The notes under the pieces: model-generated
Databases searched by the model: none
What the model was told of the DNA's origin: nothing
The model's input: only the letters and a program-made list of their open reading frames with translations
Translations under genes and position numbers: made by a program
Shown here: piece by piece, positions 1 to 7,979 of the stretch
Layout: every line of letters begins with the position of its first letter
How positions within the stretch are numbered: position 1 is the first letter of the stretch
DNA from: Hyphomicrobiales bacterium
GTDB taxonomy: Bacteria; Pseudomonadota; Alphaproteobacteria; Rhizobiales; Beijerinckiaceae
NCBI GenBank assembly: GCA_027484605.1
Contig: JAIXSR010000139.1
Span: 1 to 64,000, forward strand
Reading direction: 5' to 3'
DNA length: 64,000 bases

Positions 1-28
1 GCGGCCGGATCATGCAGTGTTCCGCGCG

Positions 29-1153
29 TCAGCGTGTCCTGCGGTTGTAGATGTAATTGTCGTAGCTCGCCTCGCCCACGCGGGCATAGAGCTCGTTCTC
101 CTCAAGGAACTTCTTCCAGTGCGGATAGATCTTCGCGAAATCGGGGCTCCTGGCACGCAATTCCTCGAAGGTCTTGAACGACGCGTCATAGGCGGCATCG
201 AGGATCGGCTTCGAGAAGAAGCTGATCTTGGCGCCGGCCGCAGCCAGCTGGCGGAGGCCACCTGAATTGATCGCGTCGTAATGCGCCACATGGCCGGTCC
301 AGGTCGCTGTTGCCGCTGCCTCGAGGATGGCCTTGTAATGCTTCGGCAATTCGTCCCACTTGCCCTTGTTGACGAAGACCATGATCGTCGCCTGGGGTTC
401 CCACCAGCCCGGGGCGTAGTAGTAGGGCGCGACCTTGTGCAGCCCGAACTTGAAGTCGTCGTAGGGGCCGGCCCATTCCGCGGCATCGATCGTGCCGCGC
501 TCGAGAGCGGGATAGATATCGCCCGGCGACAATTGCTGCGGCACCACGCCTAGCTTGGCCATCACCGTGCCGCCAAGGCCCGGGATGCGCATCTTGAGGC
601 CCTTGAGATCCTCGAGCGTATTGATTTCCTTGCGGAAGAATCCACCCATCTGGGCCGTCGAATTGCCGACCGGCAGGCCATGCGTACCACGGGCATTGAA
701 GAACTCGTTCAGCAGGGCGAGGCCGCCGCCCTTGAACAGCCAGGCTGCCTGGCCGCGCGTGTTGAAGCCGAAGGGCAGGGTCGCCCCGAAGGCATAGGCC
801 GGATCCTTGCCGAATGAATAATAGGACAATGTGAAGGCGCATTCCACCGTCCCGGTCTCGGCGGCATCGAGCAGGGCCGGGCCGCCGGGCACGATCTCGC
901 CAACGCTGAAGCGCTGGATCTGGAATTTCCCGTCCGTCGAATCGGCCACGCGCCGGGCAAAGTCATTGGCAGCCTCGACAACGGAATCGACCGTCCGGGG
1001 TACGAACATCGGCATCCGCCAGGTCAGCGCCGGATTGCTCTGCGCGATGGCCGGTGCCGCGATCACCGAACCGGCTGCCGCCGTCCCGCCGACAAGCAGG
1101 TTCCTCCGTGAAGTCATGGGCGCGGCCGCACCGGCCCCCTTGGTGTCCGTCAT
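29..1153 (-). CDS. TRAP transporter solute-binding protein, DctP/TakP-like
   Basis: This 374-residue protein is the periplasmic binding component of a tripartite (TRAP) uptake system. The N-terminus has a twin-arginine motif (SRRNLLVGG, about residues 15-23) and a hydrophobic stretch ending in AIAQ, so Tat export is likely. The mature part contains the family motifs MRIPGLGG (its Arg normally binds the substrate carboxylate) and GDIYPALERG. These resemble 2-oxoacid or monocarboxylate binders of the TakP type. The membrane subunits are not visible; a possible next start codon lies at 11-13 on the same strand, so they may lie beyond the left edge. A MarR-type palindrome sits 40 bp upstream of the start. 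Uptake of aromatic or organic acids for the neighbouring operon is inferred. Confidence 0.88.
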   Translation of the reverse strand: MTDTKGAGAAAPMTSRRNLLVGGTAAAGSVIAAPAIAQSNPALTWRMPMFVPRTVDSVVEAANDFARRVADSTDGKFQIQRFSVGEIVPGGPALLDAAETGTVECAFTLSYYSFGKDPAYAFGATLPFGFNTRGQAAWLFKGGGLALLNEFFNARGTHGLPVGNSTAQMGGFFRKEINTLEDLKGLKMRIPGLGGTVMAKLGVVPQQLSPGDIYPALERGTIDAAEWAGPYDDFKFGLHKVAPYYYAPGWWEPQATIMVFVNKGKWDELPKHYKAILEAAATATWTGHVAHYDAINSGGLRQLAAAGAKISFFSKPILDAAYDASFKTFEELRARSPDFAKIYPHWKKFLEENELYARVGEASYDNYIYNRRTR

Positions 1154-1192
1154 GGTCGTCCTCCCTCCGGAATGCGGCTTCTGCCGACTATT

Positions 1193-1211
1193 TCGTTATA
1201 GGATATGACGA
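1193..1211. promoter_or_regulatory. Candidate MarR operator, copy 1
   Basis: The 19-bp element TCGTTAT-N5-ATGACGA is an inverted repeat with one mismatch between arms. It lies in the 70-bp gap between the marR stop codon and the TRAP binding-protein gene, where a promoter of the latter should be. The same two arms with the same spacing recur at 1853-1871. Confidence 0.55.
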
Positions 1212-1223
1212 CCGTGGAATTTG

Positions 1224-1751
1224 TCAATCCGCGTCGGAATCCGACAGATTCGGCTCGACGGCATTCACCGTGGCAACGCGGATCAGCGGTTCGAACAACG
1301 CCTCGTAGGCTTCGATGCCGATCACCTCGCGCAGCCTGGCCTCGTGATCTTCGGAAAGGCGGTCCAGCTCCGCATAGGCAAGCCTCCCGGCCGAAGTCAG
1401 GTGCAGCGCCAGCGATCTCTTGTCCCCGGGGATGTTGCGCCGTTCGACAAAGCCGCGCTGCTCGAGTTCCCGGGCGAGAGCCACGAAATTCGCCTTCTTG
1501 ATCGCCAGTGCCTGGGCCACCCGGGTTTGCGAAAGACCGGGATTCCGGGCGATGATCACCAGGGCCGAATACTGTGCCGGGCTGATCTGCGCCCCGCTCA
1601 TCGTTTGGAAGAAGCTCTGGAAAATGGCGATCTGGGCCCGACGGACAACATAGCCGAGGCGCCGCGTCAGGGGCCCGAAATCGAGATCGGCATCGAACGT
1701 CGCCGGGCTGCCTGCGGCCGGGTGGACGGGGAGGTTCGACATCTTGGACAT
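1224..1751 (-). CDS. MarR-family transcriptional regulator
   Basis: A winged-helix regulator of 175 residues from the ATG at 1751, which is preceded by a GAGA-type ribosome site; a start at 1811 would add 20 residues of low-complexity sequence. The MarR core is clear: ISPAQYSALV, then LSQTRVAQAL as the recognition-helix region, then ERRNIPGDKRSLALHLT as the wing with its usual DxR-type Asp/Arg. It lies between the TRAP binding-protein gene (same strand) and the divergent acyl-CoA operon. Matching palindromes lie on both sides of it. MarR proteins near hydroxycinnamate genes (CouR/FerR/PhdR type) usually repress and are released by the CoA thioester. That ligand is inferred here. Confidence 0.9.
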   Translation of the reverse strand: MSKMSNLPVHPAAGSPATFDADLDFGPLTRRLGYVVRRAQIAIFQSFFQTMSGAQISPAQYSALVIIARNPGLSQTRVAQALAIKKANFVALARELEQRGFVERRNIPGDKRSLALHLTSAGRLAYAELDRLSEDHEARLREVIGIEAYEALFEPLIRVATVNAVEPNLSDSDAD

Positions 1752-1852
1752 TGCGCGTTCTCGGCACCGGGTTTCGCTTGTTGTGCCCGAACTGGCTCTC
1801 CGGTCAACCATCCGGCATGCCCGGCCGCATCCCCTGCCTTGACCCGATTGTA

Positions 1853-1871
1853 TCGTTATGCATTATGACGA
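1853..1871. promoter_or_regulatory. Candidate MarR operator, copy 2
   Basis: The arms TCGTTAT and ATGACGA are identical to those at 1193-1211, with a different 5-base spacer (GCATT). The site lies in the divergent gap between marR (start 1751) and the crotonase gene (start 1912), where it could control both. It also covers an upstream in-frame ATG (1858), which argues for the later start of the crotonase gene. Confidence 0.6.
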
Positions 1872-1911
1872 TCATGTGGATCGCGTCGTTCCGAGGGCGC
1901 GGGGAGGGGTC

Positions 1912-2697
1912 ATGACCGATCATCTGCCGTCGACGCTCGTGCTGGAAAGGGATGGCCCTGTCGCCCTGCTGGCGCTGAACCGGTCCGGGAAGCGCAATGC
2001 ACTGGACGATGCGACCATCCTCGGCCTGGCCGCTTTCTTCCGCAACCTGCCGGACGGAGTGCGCGCTGTGGTCATCCACGGCCATGGCGATCATTTCTGC
2101 GCCGGCCTCGATCTCGGCGAGGTCACCGGCGAGCCGGATCTCTTCAGGGGCATCCTCCATTCGCGCATGTGGCATGATGCCTTCCACGCGATCCAGTTTG
2201 CGGCGGTGCCGGTCTTCACGGTCCTGCACGGGGCGGTGGTCGGCGGTGGCTTCGAACTGGCCGCGGCCTCGCATATCCGGGTGGCCGAGGCTTCGGCCTA
2301 TTTCGCCTTGCCGGAAGGGCAGCGCGGCATCTTCCTCGGCGGCGGCGGGTCGATGCGGATCCCCCGCCTGATCGGCGTCCCGATGGTGCAGGACCTGATG
2401 CTCACCGGGCGCACGCTTTCGGCCGAGGAAGGCCATCGGATGGGCGCGGCGCAATATCTCGTGCCGGCCGGGCAGGGCAGGGCCAAGGCGGTCGAACTGG
2501 CCCACAAGGCGGCCGGCAATGCCCGGATGACGAACTATGCCGTTCTGCAGGCCCTGCCCCATATCGCGGAATCAAGTCCGGAGGCAGGCCTGTTCACGGA
2601 ATCGCTGATAGCCGCGATCGCGGAAGCCACGCCGGAAGCCCAGGAACGGCTGCGCGCCTTCCTCGAGAAGCGTGCCAGGAAGATCACGCATGGCTAG
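1912..2697 (+). CDS. Enoyl-CoA hydratase/isomerase (crotonase) of the phenylpropanoid operon
   Basis: A crotonase of 261 residues. The start at 1912 follows a strong GGGGAGGGG site; the earlier in-frame ATG at 1858 lies inside the operator. The oxyanion-hole region HFCAGLDL and the GAVVGGGFELA turn are present. The two glutamates used by true hydratases are retained at E115 (GGGFE) and E135 (LPEGQ), 20 residues apart as in enoyl-CoA hydratase. It would hydrate a cinnamoyl-type CoA to the beta-hydroxy thioester. A feruloyl-CoA hydratase/lyase cannot be excluded by eye, but the downstream beta-hydroxyacyl dehydrogenase and beta-keto hydrolase fit a hydratase better. First gene of a five-gene operon. 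Confidence 0.88.
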   Translation: MTDHLPSTLVLERDGPVALLALNRSGKRNALDDATILGLAAFFRNLPDGVRAVVIHGHGDHFCAGLDLGEVTGEPDLFRGILHSRMWHDAFHAIQFAAVPVFTVLHGAVVGGGFELAAASHIRVAEASAYFALPEGQRGIFLGGGGSMRIPRLIGVPMVQDLMLTGRTLSAEEGHRMGAAQYLVPAGQGRAKAVELAHKAAGNARMTNYAVLQALPHIAESSPEAGLFTESLIAAIAEATPEAQERLRAFLEKRARKITHG

Positions 2698-2755
2698 GCC
2701 ATGAGGCAATCGGGTTTCGACGGCGCCAGAACCGGTCGGACCCAGGGGAGAAACA

Positions 2756-4600
2756 ATGGCTGTGTATCGGGATGTTGCCCTCGGCATGTTGACACCCGCC
2801 CTGAGCGAGAAGCCGGGTGGCGTTCGGATCATCCGTTCGGTTGAAGGGCTGGAGGCCCTGCCCGCCCGGATGACCGATCCGCTGGATTATTGGGCTGTCG
2901 CGGCGCCGGAACGGGTGTTCCTTGCCCAGCGCGACCGTGGCGGAGACTGGCGCAAGCTGACTTTTGCCGAGGCGCATTCGGCTTCGTCCCGCATCGCATC
3001 GGCGTTGATCCGACGCCGTGTCTCGGCCGAGCGTCCGGTTGCCATCCTCTCCGGAAACGATATCGAGCAGGGCCTTCTGGTGCTGGCTGCGATGCGGATC
3101 GGCGTGCCCGTCGCACCGGTATCGCCGGCCTATTCGCTTGTCTCGACCGATTTCGAGAAGCTCCGCTACATCCTCGCCAAGCTGACGCCGGGCCTGATTT
3201 TCGTCGCGCGGGCGGCGCCCTTCGAGCGCGCCTTGCGGGCTGCTGCGCCGCCGGATTGCGAGATCGTCTGCACTGAGGGCCGGATCGACAGCATGGCCAC
3301 CACCCCGTTTTCGGCATTGCTGGAGGGGGACGCGGATGACCTGCAGGTGGCACGGGTGCGCCAGGGCGTCGGTCCCGACACGATTGCGAAGGTGCTCTTC
3401 ACCTCGGGTTCGACAGGCCAGCCCAAGGGCGTGATCAACACCCACCGGATGCTGACCGCCAACCAGGCCATGCTGCGGCACTGGTTGCCTTTTGTGAAGG
3501 ACGAGCCGCCGGTGCTGGTCGACTGGCTGCCCTGGCACCACACCTTCGGCGGCAACCACAATTTCGGGCTGGCCCTGACCAATGGCGGCTCGCTCTATAT
3601 CGACCATGGCAAGCCACTGCCGGGCGGCATCGACGAGACCGTCCGCAATCTCAAGGAGATCTCGCCGACCTTCTACCTCAACGTGCCGAAGGGCTTCGAG
3701 GAACTGGTCGCCCGGCTCCGCACCGATTCCGGATTGCGCGACAGCTATTTCCGCCGGCTCCGGGCGAATTTCTATGCAGGCGCCGGCCTCCCGCCGCATG
3801 TCGCGAAGGCGCTCGACGAGATCGCGCTGGAGACGATCGGCGAACGCATCCTGATGGTGACCGGCCTCGGCGCGACCGAGACGGCACCGGCCGCTCTGGC
3901 CTGCACCAAGGAAACGGCGCGGCCGGGCCTTGTCGGCTTGCCCCTGCCGGGACTCGAACTGAAGCTGGTGCCGAATGCCGGCAAGCTGGAGGCGCGGCTC
4001 CGGGGCCCGACCATCATGCCGGGCTACTGGCGCGATCCGGCCCAGACTGCCAAGGCTTTTGATGAGGACGGCTTCTACTGCCTCGGCGATGCGCTCCGTT
4101 ATGCCGAGCCCGGGCGCCCGGAGGGCGGCTTCATCTTTGACGGCCGTGTCTCGGAGGATTTCAAGCTTGTCACCGGCACCTGGGTCAGCGTCGGCCCCTT
4201 GCGTGCGCAACTGATCTCCGCCTTTGCGCCGCTGGCGAAGGACGTGGTGATCGCCGGCCATGATCGCGACGATATCCGCGCGCTCGTCTTTCCGGACTTC
4301 GAGTCCTGCCGCGCCGCCCTCGGGGCGTCGCCATCGGTATCCGATGCCGCCTTGCTGGCCGAACCCGCCCTGCGCCGGCTTTTCGCTGCGCGCCTCGGCC
4401 AGCTGGCGAAGGGCAGCACCGGTTCCTCGAACCGCGTGACCCGCCTCATACTGCTCGTCGATCTGCCCTCCATCGATGCCAGCGAGATCACCGACAAGGG
4501 CTCGATCAACCAGCGCGCCGTGCTGACCCGGCGTGCCGCCCTGGTCGAGGCGCTCTATGCCGAGCCGCCCGGCCCCGACCCCATCCTGCCCGAGAGCTGA
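2756..4600 (+). CDS. Feruloyl-CoA synthetase-like AMP-forming acyl-CoA ligase
   Basis: An ANL-superfamily ligase of 614 residues that activates a carboxylic acid with ATP and CoA. The P-loop-like motif LFTSGSTGQPKG is intact. It is followed by WLPWHHTFGGNHN and the long insert typical of feruloyl-CoA synthases rather than acetyl-CoA synthetases. The stretch GLGATETAPAA matches the adenine-binding region. The C-terminal catalytic-lysine region is shortened, as in this subfamily. GGGGAG precedes the ATG by six bases. It lies 58 bp after the crotonase gene and 11 bp before the amidohydrolase gene. Substrate class (hydroxycinnamates or other aryl-propanoids) is inferred from similarity to feruloyl-CoA synthases and from the operon. 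Confidence 0.88.
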   Translation: MAVYRDVALGMLTPALSEKPGGVRIIRSVEGLEALPARMTDPLDYWAVAAPERVFLAQRDRGGDWRKLTFAEAHSASSRIASALIRRRVSAERPVAILSGNDIEQGLLVLAAMRIGVPVAPVSPAYSLVSTDFEKLRYILAKLTPGLIFVARAAPFERALRAAAPPDCEIVCTEGRIDSMATTPFSALLEGDADDLQVARVRQGVGPDTIAKVLFTSGSTGQPKGVINTHRMLTANQAMLRHWLPFVKDEPPVLVDWLPWHHTFGGNHNFGLALTNGGSLYIDHGKPLPGGIDETVRNLKEISPTFYLNVPKGFEELVARLRTDSGLRDSYFRRLRANFYAGAGLPPHVAKALDEIALETIGERILMVTGLGATETAPAALACTKETARPGLVGLPLPGLELKLVPNAGKLEARLRGPTIMPGYWRDPAQTAKAFDEDGFYCLGDALRYAEPGRPEGGFIFDGRVSEDFKLVTGTWVSVGPLRAQLISAFAPLAKDVVIAGHDRDDIRALVFPDFESCRAALGASPSVSDAALLAEPALRRLFAARLGQLAKGSTGSSNRVTRLILLVDLPSIDASEITDKGSINQRAVLTRRAALVEALYAEPPGPDPILPES

Positions 4601-4611
4601 GGAGCGCCGCG

Positions 4612-5475
4612 ATGAAGATCGATGACCTTGTCGCCATTGATGTCCACACCCATGCGGAAGTGTCCTGCCGCCAGGATGCCGATGTCTACTGGGCACCCTA
4701 TGACGAGGCGGCGAGCCGGTATTTCAAGGTCGGCAAGCGCCCGACCATTGCCGAAACGTTGAAACTCTACCGGGAATGGAAGATCGGCCTCGTGATGTTC
4801 ACGGTGGATACCGAATTCCAGATCGGCAATCGGCGCATCCCCAACGAGGAGATCGCCGATGCCGCGCGCGAGAACAGCGACATCATGATCGCCTTCGCCT
4901 CGATCGATCCGCACAAGGGCAAGATGGGCGTGCGCGAGGCACGGGACCTGGTCGAGAGCGGGGCGGTGAAGGGCTTCAAGTTCCACCCGACCTGCCAGGG
5001 CTTCTTCCCGAATGACCGCCTCGCCTATGGCCTTTACGAGCTGATCAACCACTACAAGCTGCCGGCAATCTTCCATACGGGCCATTCCGGCATCGGCACG
5101 GGCATGCGCGGCGGTGGCGGCATGCGGCTGAAATACTCCCAGCCGATCCACATCGATGATGTCGCCGTCGATTTTCCGGACATGACGATCATCCTCGCCC
5201 ATCCCTCGTGGCCATGGACGGACGAGGCGCTGTCGATGGCCCTGCACAAGCCGAATGTCTATATCGACCTCTCGGGCTGGATGCCGAAATACTTCCCCCA
5301 GCAGATCGTCCAGTACGCCAACAGCCAGCTCAGGACGAAGATGCTGTTCGGGTCCGATTTCCCGCTGATCCGCCCGGATCGCTGGATCGAGCAGTTCCGG
5401 GAGGCCGGTTTCAAGCCCGAGGTGCATGACATGATCCTGAAGCAGAACGCGATCCGCGCTCTGGGCCTGGGCTGA
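4612..5475 (+). CDS. Amidohydrolase-2 family protein, probable aryl beta-ketoacyl-CoA hydrolase
   Basis: A 287-residue metal-dependent hydrolase. It opens with VHTHAE (the HxH metal site), then has FKFHPT, FHTGHSG, ILAHPSWPW and finally LFGSDFP, whose Asp is the usual catalytic base. Relatives encoded with aromatic CoA ligases (PhdC in Corynebacterium, CouO in Rhodococcus) are assigned as 4-hydroxyphenyl-beta-ketoacyl-CoA hydrolases, which replace thiolase in side-chain shortening. The operon context (ligase, hydratase, dehydrogenase) supports that role. The start has an AGGAG site; the next gene begins 11 bp after the stop. A decarboxylase-type reaction remains possible because this superfamily includes both. 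Confidence 0.8.
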   Translation: MKIDDLVAIDVHTHAEVSCRQDADVYWAPYDEAASRYFKVGKRPTIAETLKLYREWKIGLVMFTVDTEFQIGNRRIPNEEIADAARENSDIMIAFASIDPHKGKMGVREARDLVESGAVKGFKFHPTCQGFFPNDRLAYGLYELINHYKLPAIFHTGHSGIGTGMRGGGGMRLKYSQPIHIDDVAVDFPDMTIILAHPSWPWTDEALSMALHKPNVYIDLSGWMPKYFPQQIVQYANSQLRTKMLFGSDFPLIRPDRWIEQFREAGFKPEVHDMILKQNAIRALGLG

Positions 5476-5486
5476 GGAGCGGGCGC

Positions 5487-6248
5487 ATGGACCTTAACGG
5501 CAAGGCCGTCATTGTCACCGGGGGCGGTTCCGGCCTCGGCGCCGCCACGGCGGAATTCCTGGCCGCGCGCGGGGCGCGCATTGGCATCGTCGATCTCGAT
5601 CCCGCAGCCGCAGAGCACGTGGCCACGAAGACCGGCGGCATTGCCCTGCCGGGCGACGTGGCCGACGAGGGGGCGATGGTCGCGGCGCTTGCCCGTGCCC
5701 GGGCTGCGCACGGGCCCTGCCGCGTCCTGGTCAATTGCGCCGGGATCGGCACGGCAAAGCGTGTCGTCGGGCGTGACGGGCCGATGCCGCTGGCCGAGTT
5801 CGAACGTGTCATCCGCGTCAATCTCGTCGGATCCTTCAACATGCTGCGGCTGGCCGGCGCGGAAATGGCAAGCCTCGATCCGCTCGAGGATGGCGAGCGC
5901 GGGGTCATCATCTCGACCGCCTCGGTTGCGGCTTTCGAGGGGCAGGTCGGTCAGGCCGCCTATTCCGCCTCGAAAGGCGGGATTGCCGCGATGACGCTGC
6001 CGATCGCGCGCGAGTTCGCCGGCTTCGGAATCCGCGTGCTCACCATCGCGCCGGGCCTTTTCCTCACCCCGATGATGCAGACCCTCCCGGCAGAGGTCCA
6101 GAAAAGCCTCGGCGATTCCATCCCCTTCCCGCGGCGCCTCGGCGGGGCCGGGGAATATGCCAGCCTTGTCGGCCACATGATCGAGAACCGCTTCCTCAAT
6201 GGCGAGATCGTGCGCCTCGATGGCGCGCTCCGTCTCCCTCCGCGATAG
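5487..6248 (+). CDS. SDR dehydrogenase, HSD10-like 3-hydroxyacyl-CoA dehydrogenase
   Basis: A short-chain dehydrogenase of 253 residues. The NAD-binding motif GGGSGLG is followed by IVDLD, the acidic residue that favours NAD+. NCAG and the catalytic Ser...YSASK set (STASV, AAYSASKGG) are present. The overall pattern, including FERVIRVNLVGSFN and APGLFLTPM, matches type-II 3-hydroxyacyl-CoA dehydrogenases (17beta-HSD10 family). It would oxidise the beta-hydroxyacyl-CoA made by the crotonase to the beta-keto thioester cleaved by the amidohydrolase. Eleven bp separate it from the gene before and seven from the one after. Confidence 0.88.
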   Translation: MDLNGKAVIVTGGGSGLGAATAEFLAARGARIGIVDLDPAAAEHVATKTGGIALPGDVADEGAMVAALARARAAHGPCRVLVNCAGIGTAKRVVGRDGPMPLAEFERVIRVNLVGSFNMLRLAGAEMASLDPLEDGERGVIISTASVAAFEGQVGQAAYSASKGGIAAMTLPIAREFAGFGIRVLTIAPGLFLTPMMQTLPAEVQKSLGDSIPFPRRLGGAGEYASLVGHMIENRFLNGEIVRLDGALRLPPR

Positions 6249-6255
6249 GTCCGCC

Positions 6256-7971
6256 ATGCCCTATCGAGCTCCGGTCGACGCTGTCCGCTTCTCCCTCGAT
6301 GTCCATGCCGGCCTCACGCCGGACCGCTCGGAGGGCATCCTCGAGGAAGCCGCGCGCTTCGCGGAGGAGAGGCTGGCGCCCGGGAACAGGCCCGGTGACA
6401 GGCAGGGTTCACGCATGGAGGCTGGCGCCGTGGTGACCCCGGAAGGCTGGCCGGCTCTGTACCGGGAATGGGCCGGAAGCGGCTGGAACAGCGTCGACAT
6501 GCCCGAAGAATGGGGCGGGATGGGCCTGCCGACGCGGCTCGCCACGGCCACGATGGAATTCTGGACCTCGGCCTGCATGGCCTTCGCGCTGGGCCCGGTC
6601 CTGACGCAGGGCGCTGTCGATACACTGGAGATCCATGGCAGCGCTGCACTCAAGGGAATGTACCTGCCGCGCCTCGTCTCCGGTGAATGGACCGCGACGA
6701 TGAACCTGACCGAGCCGCAGGCTGGATCCGATCTCGGCCTTTTGCGCAGCAAGGCCGAGCCGGCGGGCGACGGCACCTATCGCATCCGTGGCTCGAAGAT
6801 CTTCATTACCTATGGTGAGCACGATCTGACGGAGAACATCCTCCATCTCGTGCTCGCGCGGCTGCCCGGAGCACCGGAGGGGACGAAAGGTATCTCGCTG
6901 TTTCTCGTCCCGAAATTCCTCGTCCATGCCGATGGAACGCTCGGCGCGCGGAACGATGTGGCCTGCACCGGTCTCGAGCACAAGCTCGGCATCCATGGCA
7001 GCCCGACCTGCTCGATGGCTTTCGGGCAGGGCGCCGGCGCCATCGGCTGGCTGGTCGGCGAGCCGCATCGCGGCCTTGCCTGCATGTTCACGATGATGAA
7101 CAAGGCCAGGCTTTTCACCGGGCTCCAGGGCGTAGCCATTGCCGAGCGGGCCTTCCAGCATGCCCTCGCCTTTGCGCGGGAGCGGAAGCAGGGGCGGGCA
7201 CCGGGTACGCGCCAGACCAGCCCGATCATCGACCATCCCGATGTGCAGCGGAACCTGCTCCGGATGCGCGCCCTGACGGCAGCTGGCCGGGCGCTTGCCC
7301 ATCGCGCCGCCGCGGCCATCGACCGCGCGCGTGAAGGCGGGCCCGGCGGCGAGGAGGCGGGCGAACGGGCCGCCCTGCTGACGCCCATCGTCAAGGCCTA
7401 TTGTTCCGATCTCGGTTGCGAGGTCACTTCGCTGGGGGTCCAGATCCATGGCGGCATGGGCTATGTCGAGGAAACCGGCGCTGCGCAGTTGTTCCGCGAT
7501 GCGCGCATCACGCCGATCTATGAAGGCACGAATGGCATCCAGGCCATCGATCTCGTGCTCCGGAAGGTCCTTCGGCCCGGCAGTGGACTGGCAGAGGTGA
7601 TGATCGCCGAGCTTGCCGCCACCGCCGCAGCCGCCCGATCTGCCGGGCTGCCGCGGCTCGCGGAAGCCTGTTCCGATGCGGGATCGGTCCTTGCGGAAGC
7701 GATTGAGTGGCTGCGGCAGAATGCCGGTGCGCCGGAGCGCCTCCTCGGGAGTGCGACGCCCTTCCTGCGGCTCTTCGCCACCGGCCTCACCACCGGCTTC
7801 CTCACCGAGGCCGCGATTGTCGCCGCGCGGCGGCGCGCGGCAGGCCAGGATCTGGCCATTTACCGGCAGGCCCTCGATGATGCGCGATACTACACCGAGA
7901 ACGAAACCGTCCTGATGCCGGGCATGGGCAGAATCGTCATGCAGAGCGAGATCCTTGCTGAATTCGCCTGA
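6256..7971 (+). CDS. Acyl-CoA dehydrogenase, long DmdC-like class
   Basis: FAD-dependent acyl-CoA dehydrogenase of 571 residues from the ATG at 6256. An earlier ATG at 6199 lies inside the preceding gene in another frame and is rejected. Family motifs are MNLTEPQAGSDLG (FAD/substrate contact), GSKIFITYGEHD, and IYEGTNGIQ, where the Glu is the usual catalytic base. At about 570 residues it is longer than classical 380-residue enzymes and carries the C-terminal extension seen in the methylmercaptopropionyl-CoA dehydrogenase group. In this operon it could desaturate dihydro-phenylpropanoid CoA esters before hydration. Last gene of the operon; its stop shares a 14-bp palindrome with the convergent gntR gene. 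Confidence 0.88.
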   Translation: MPYRAPVDAVRFSLDVHAGLTPDRSEGILEEAARFAEERLAPGNRPGDRQGSRMEAGAVVTPEGWPALYREWAGSGWNSVDMPEEWGGMGLPTRLATATMEFWTSACMAFALGPVLTQGAVDTLEIHGSAALKGMYLPRLVSGEWTATMNLTEPQAGSDLGLLRSKAEPAGDGTYRIRGSKIFITYGEHDLTENILHLVLARLPGAPEGTKGISLFLVPKFLVHADGTLGARNDVACTGLEHKLGIHGSPTCSMAFGQGAGAIGWLVGEPHRGLACMFTMMNKARLFTGLQGVAIAERAFQHALAFARERKQGRAPGTRQTSPIIDHPDVQRNLLRMRALTAAGRALAHRAAAAIDRAREGGPGGEEAGERAALLTPIVKAYCSDLGCEVTSLGVQIHGGMGYVEETGAAQLFRDARITPIYEGTNGIQAIDLVLRKVLRPGSGLAEVMIAELAATAAAARSAGLPRLAEACSDAGSVLAEAIEWLRQNAGAPERLLGSATPFLRLFATGLTTGFLTEAAIVAARRRAAGQDLAIYRQALDDARYYTENETVLMPGMGRIVMQSEILAEFA

Positions 7972-7979
7972 ATTCAGGC
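7966..7979. repeat. 14-bp perfect palindrome spanning two convergent stop codons
   Basis: GCCTGAATTCAGGC is fully self-complementary and holds the TGA stops of both the acyl-CoA dehydrogenase (+) and the gntR gene (-). It has no loop and no adjacent T-run, so it is not an obvious intrinsic terminator. Confidence 0.5.

Noticed and set aside
1858-1911. Earlier start codon for the crotonase gene
   Set aside because: It lies inside the 19-bp palindrome and has no ribosome site, while ATG 1912 has a strong one.
2684-4696. A 670-codon minus-strand frame over the CoA ligase gene
   Set aside because: Shadow of a gene with an intact AMP-binding motif.
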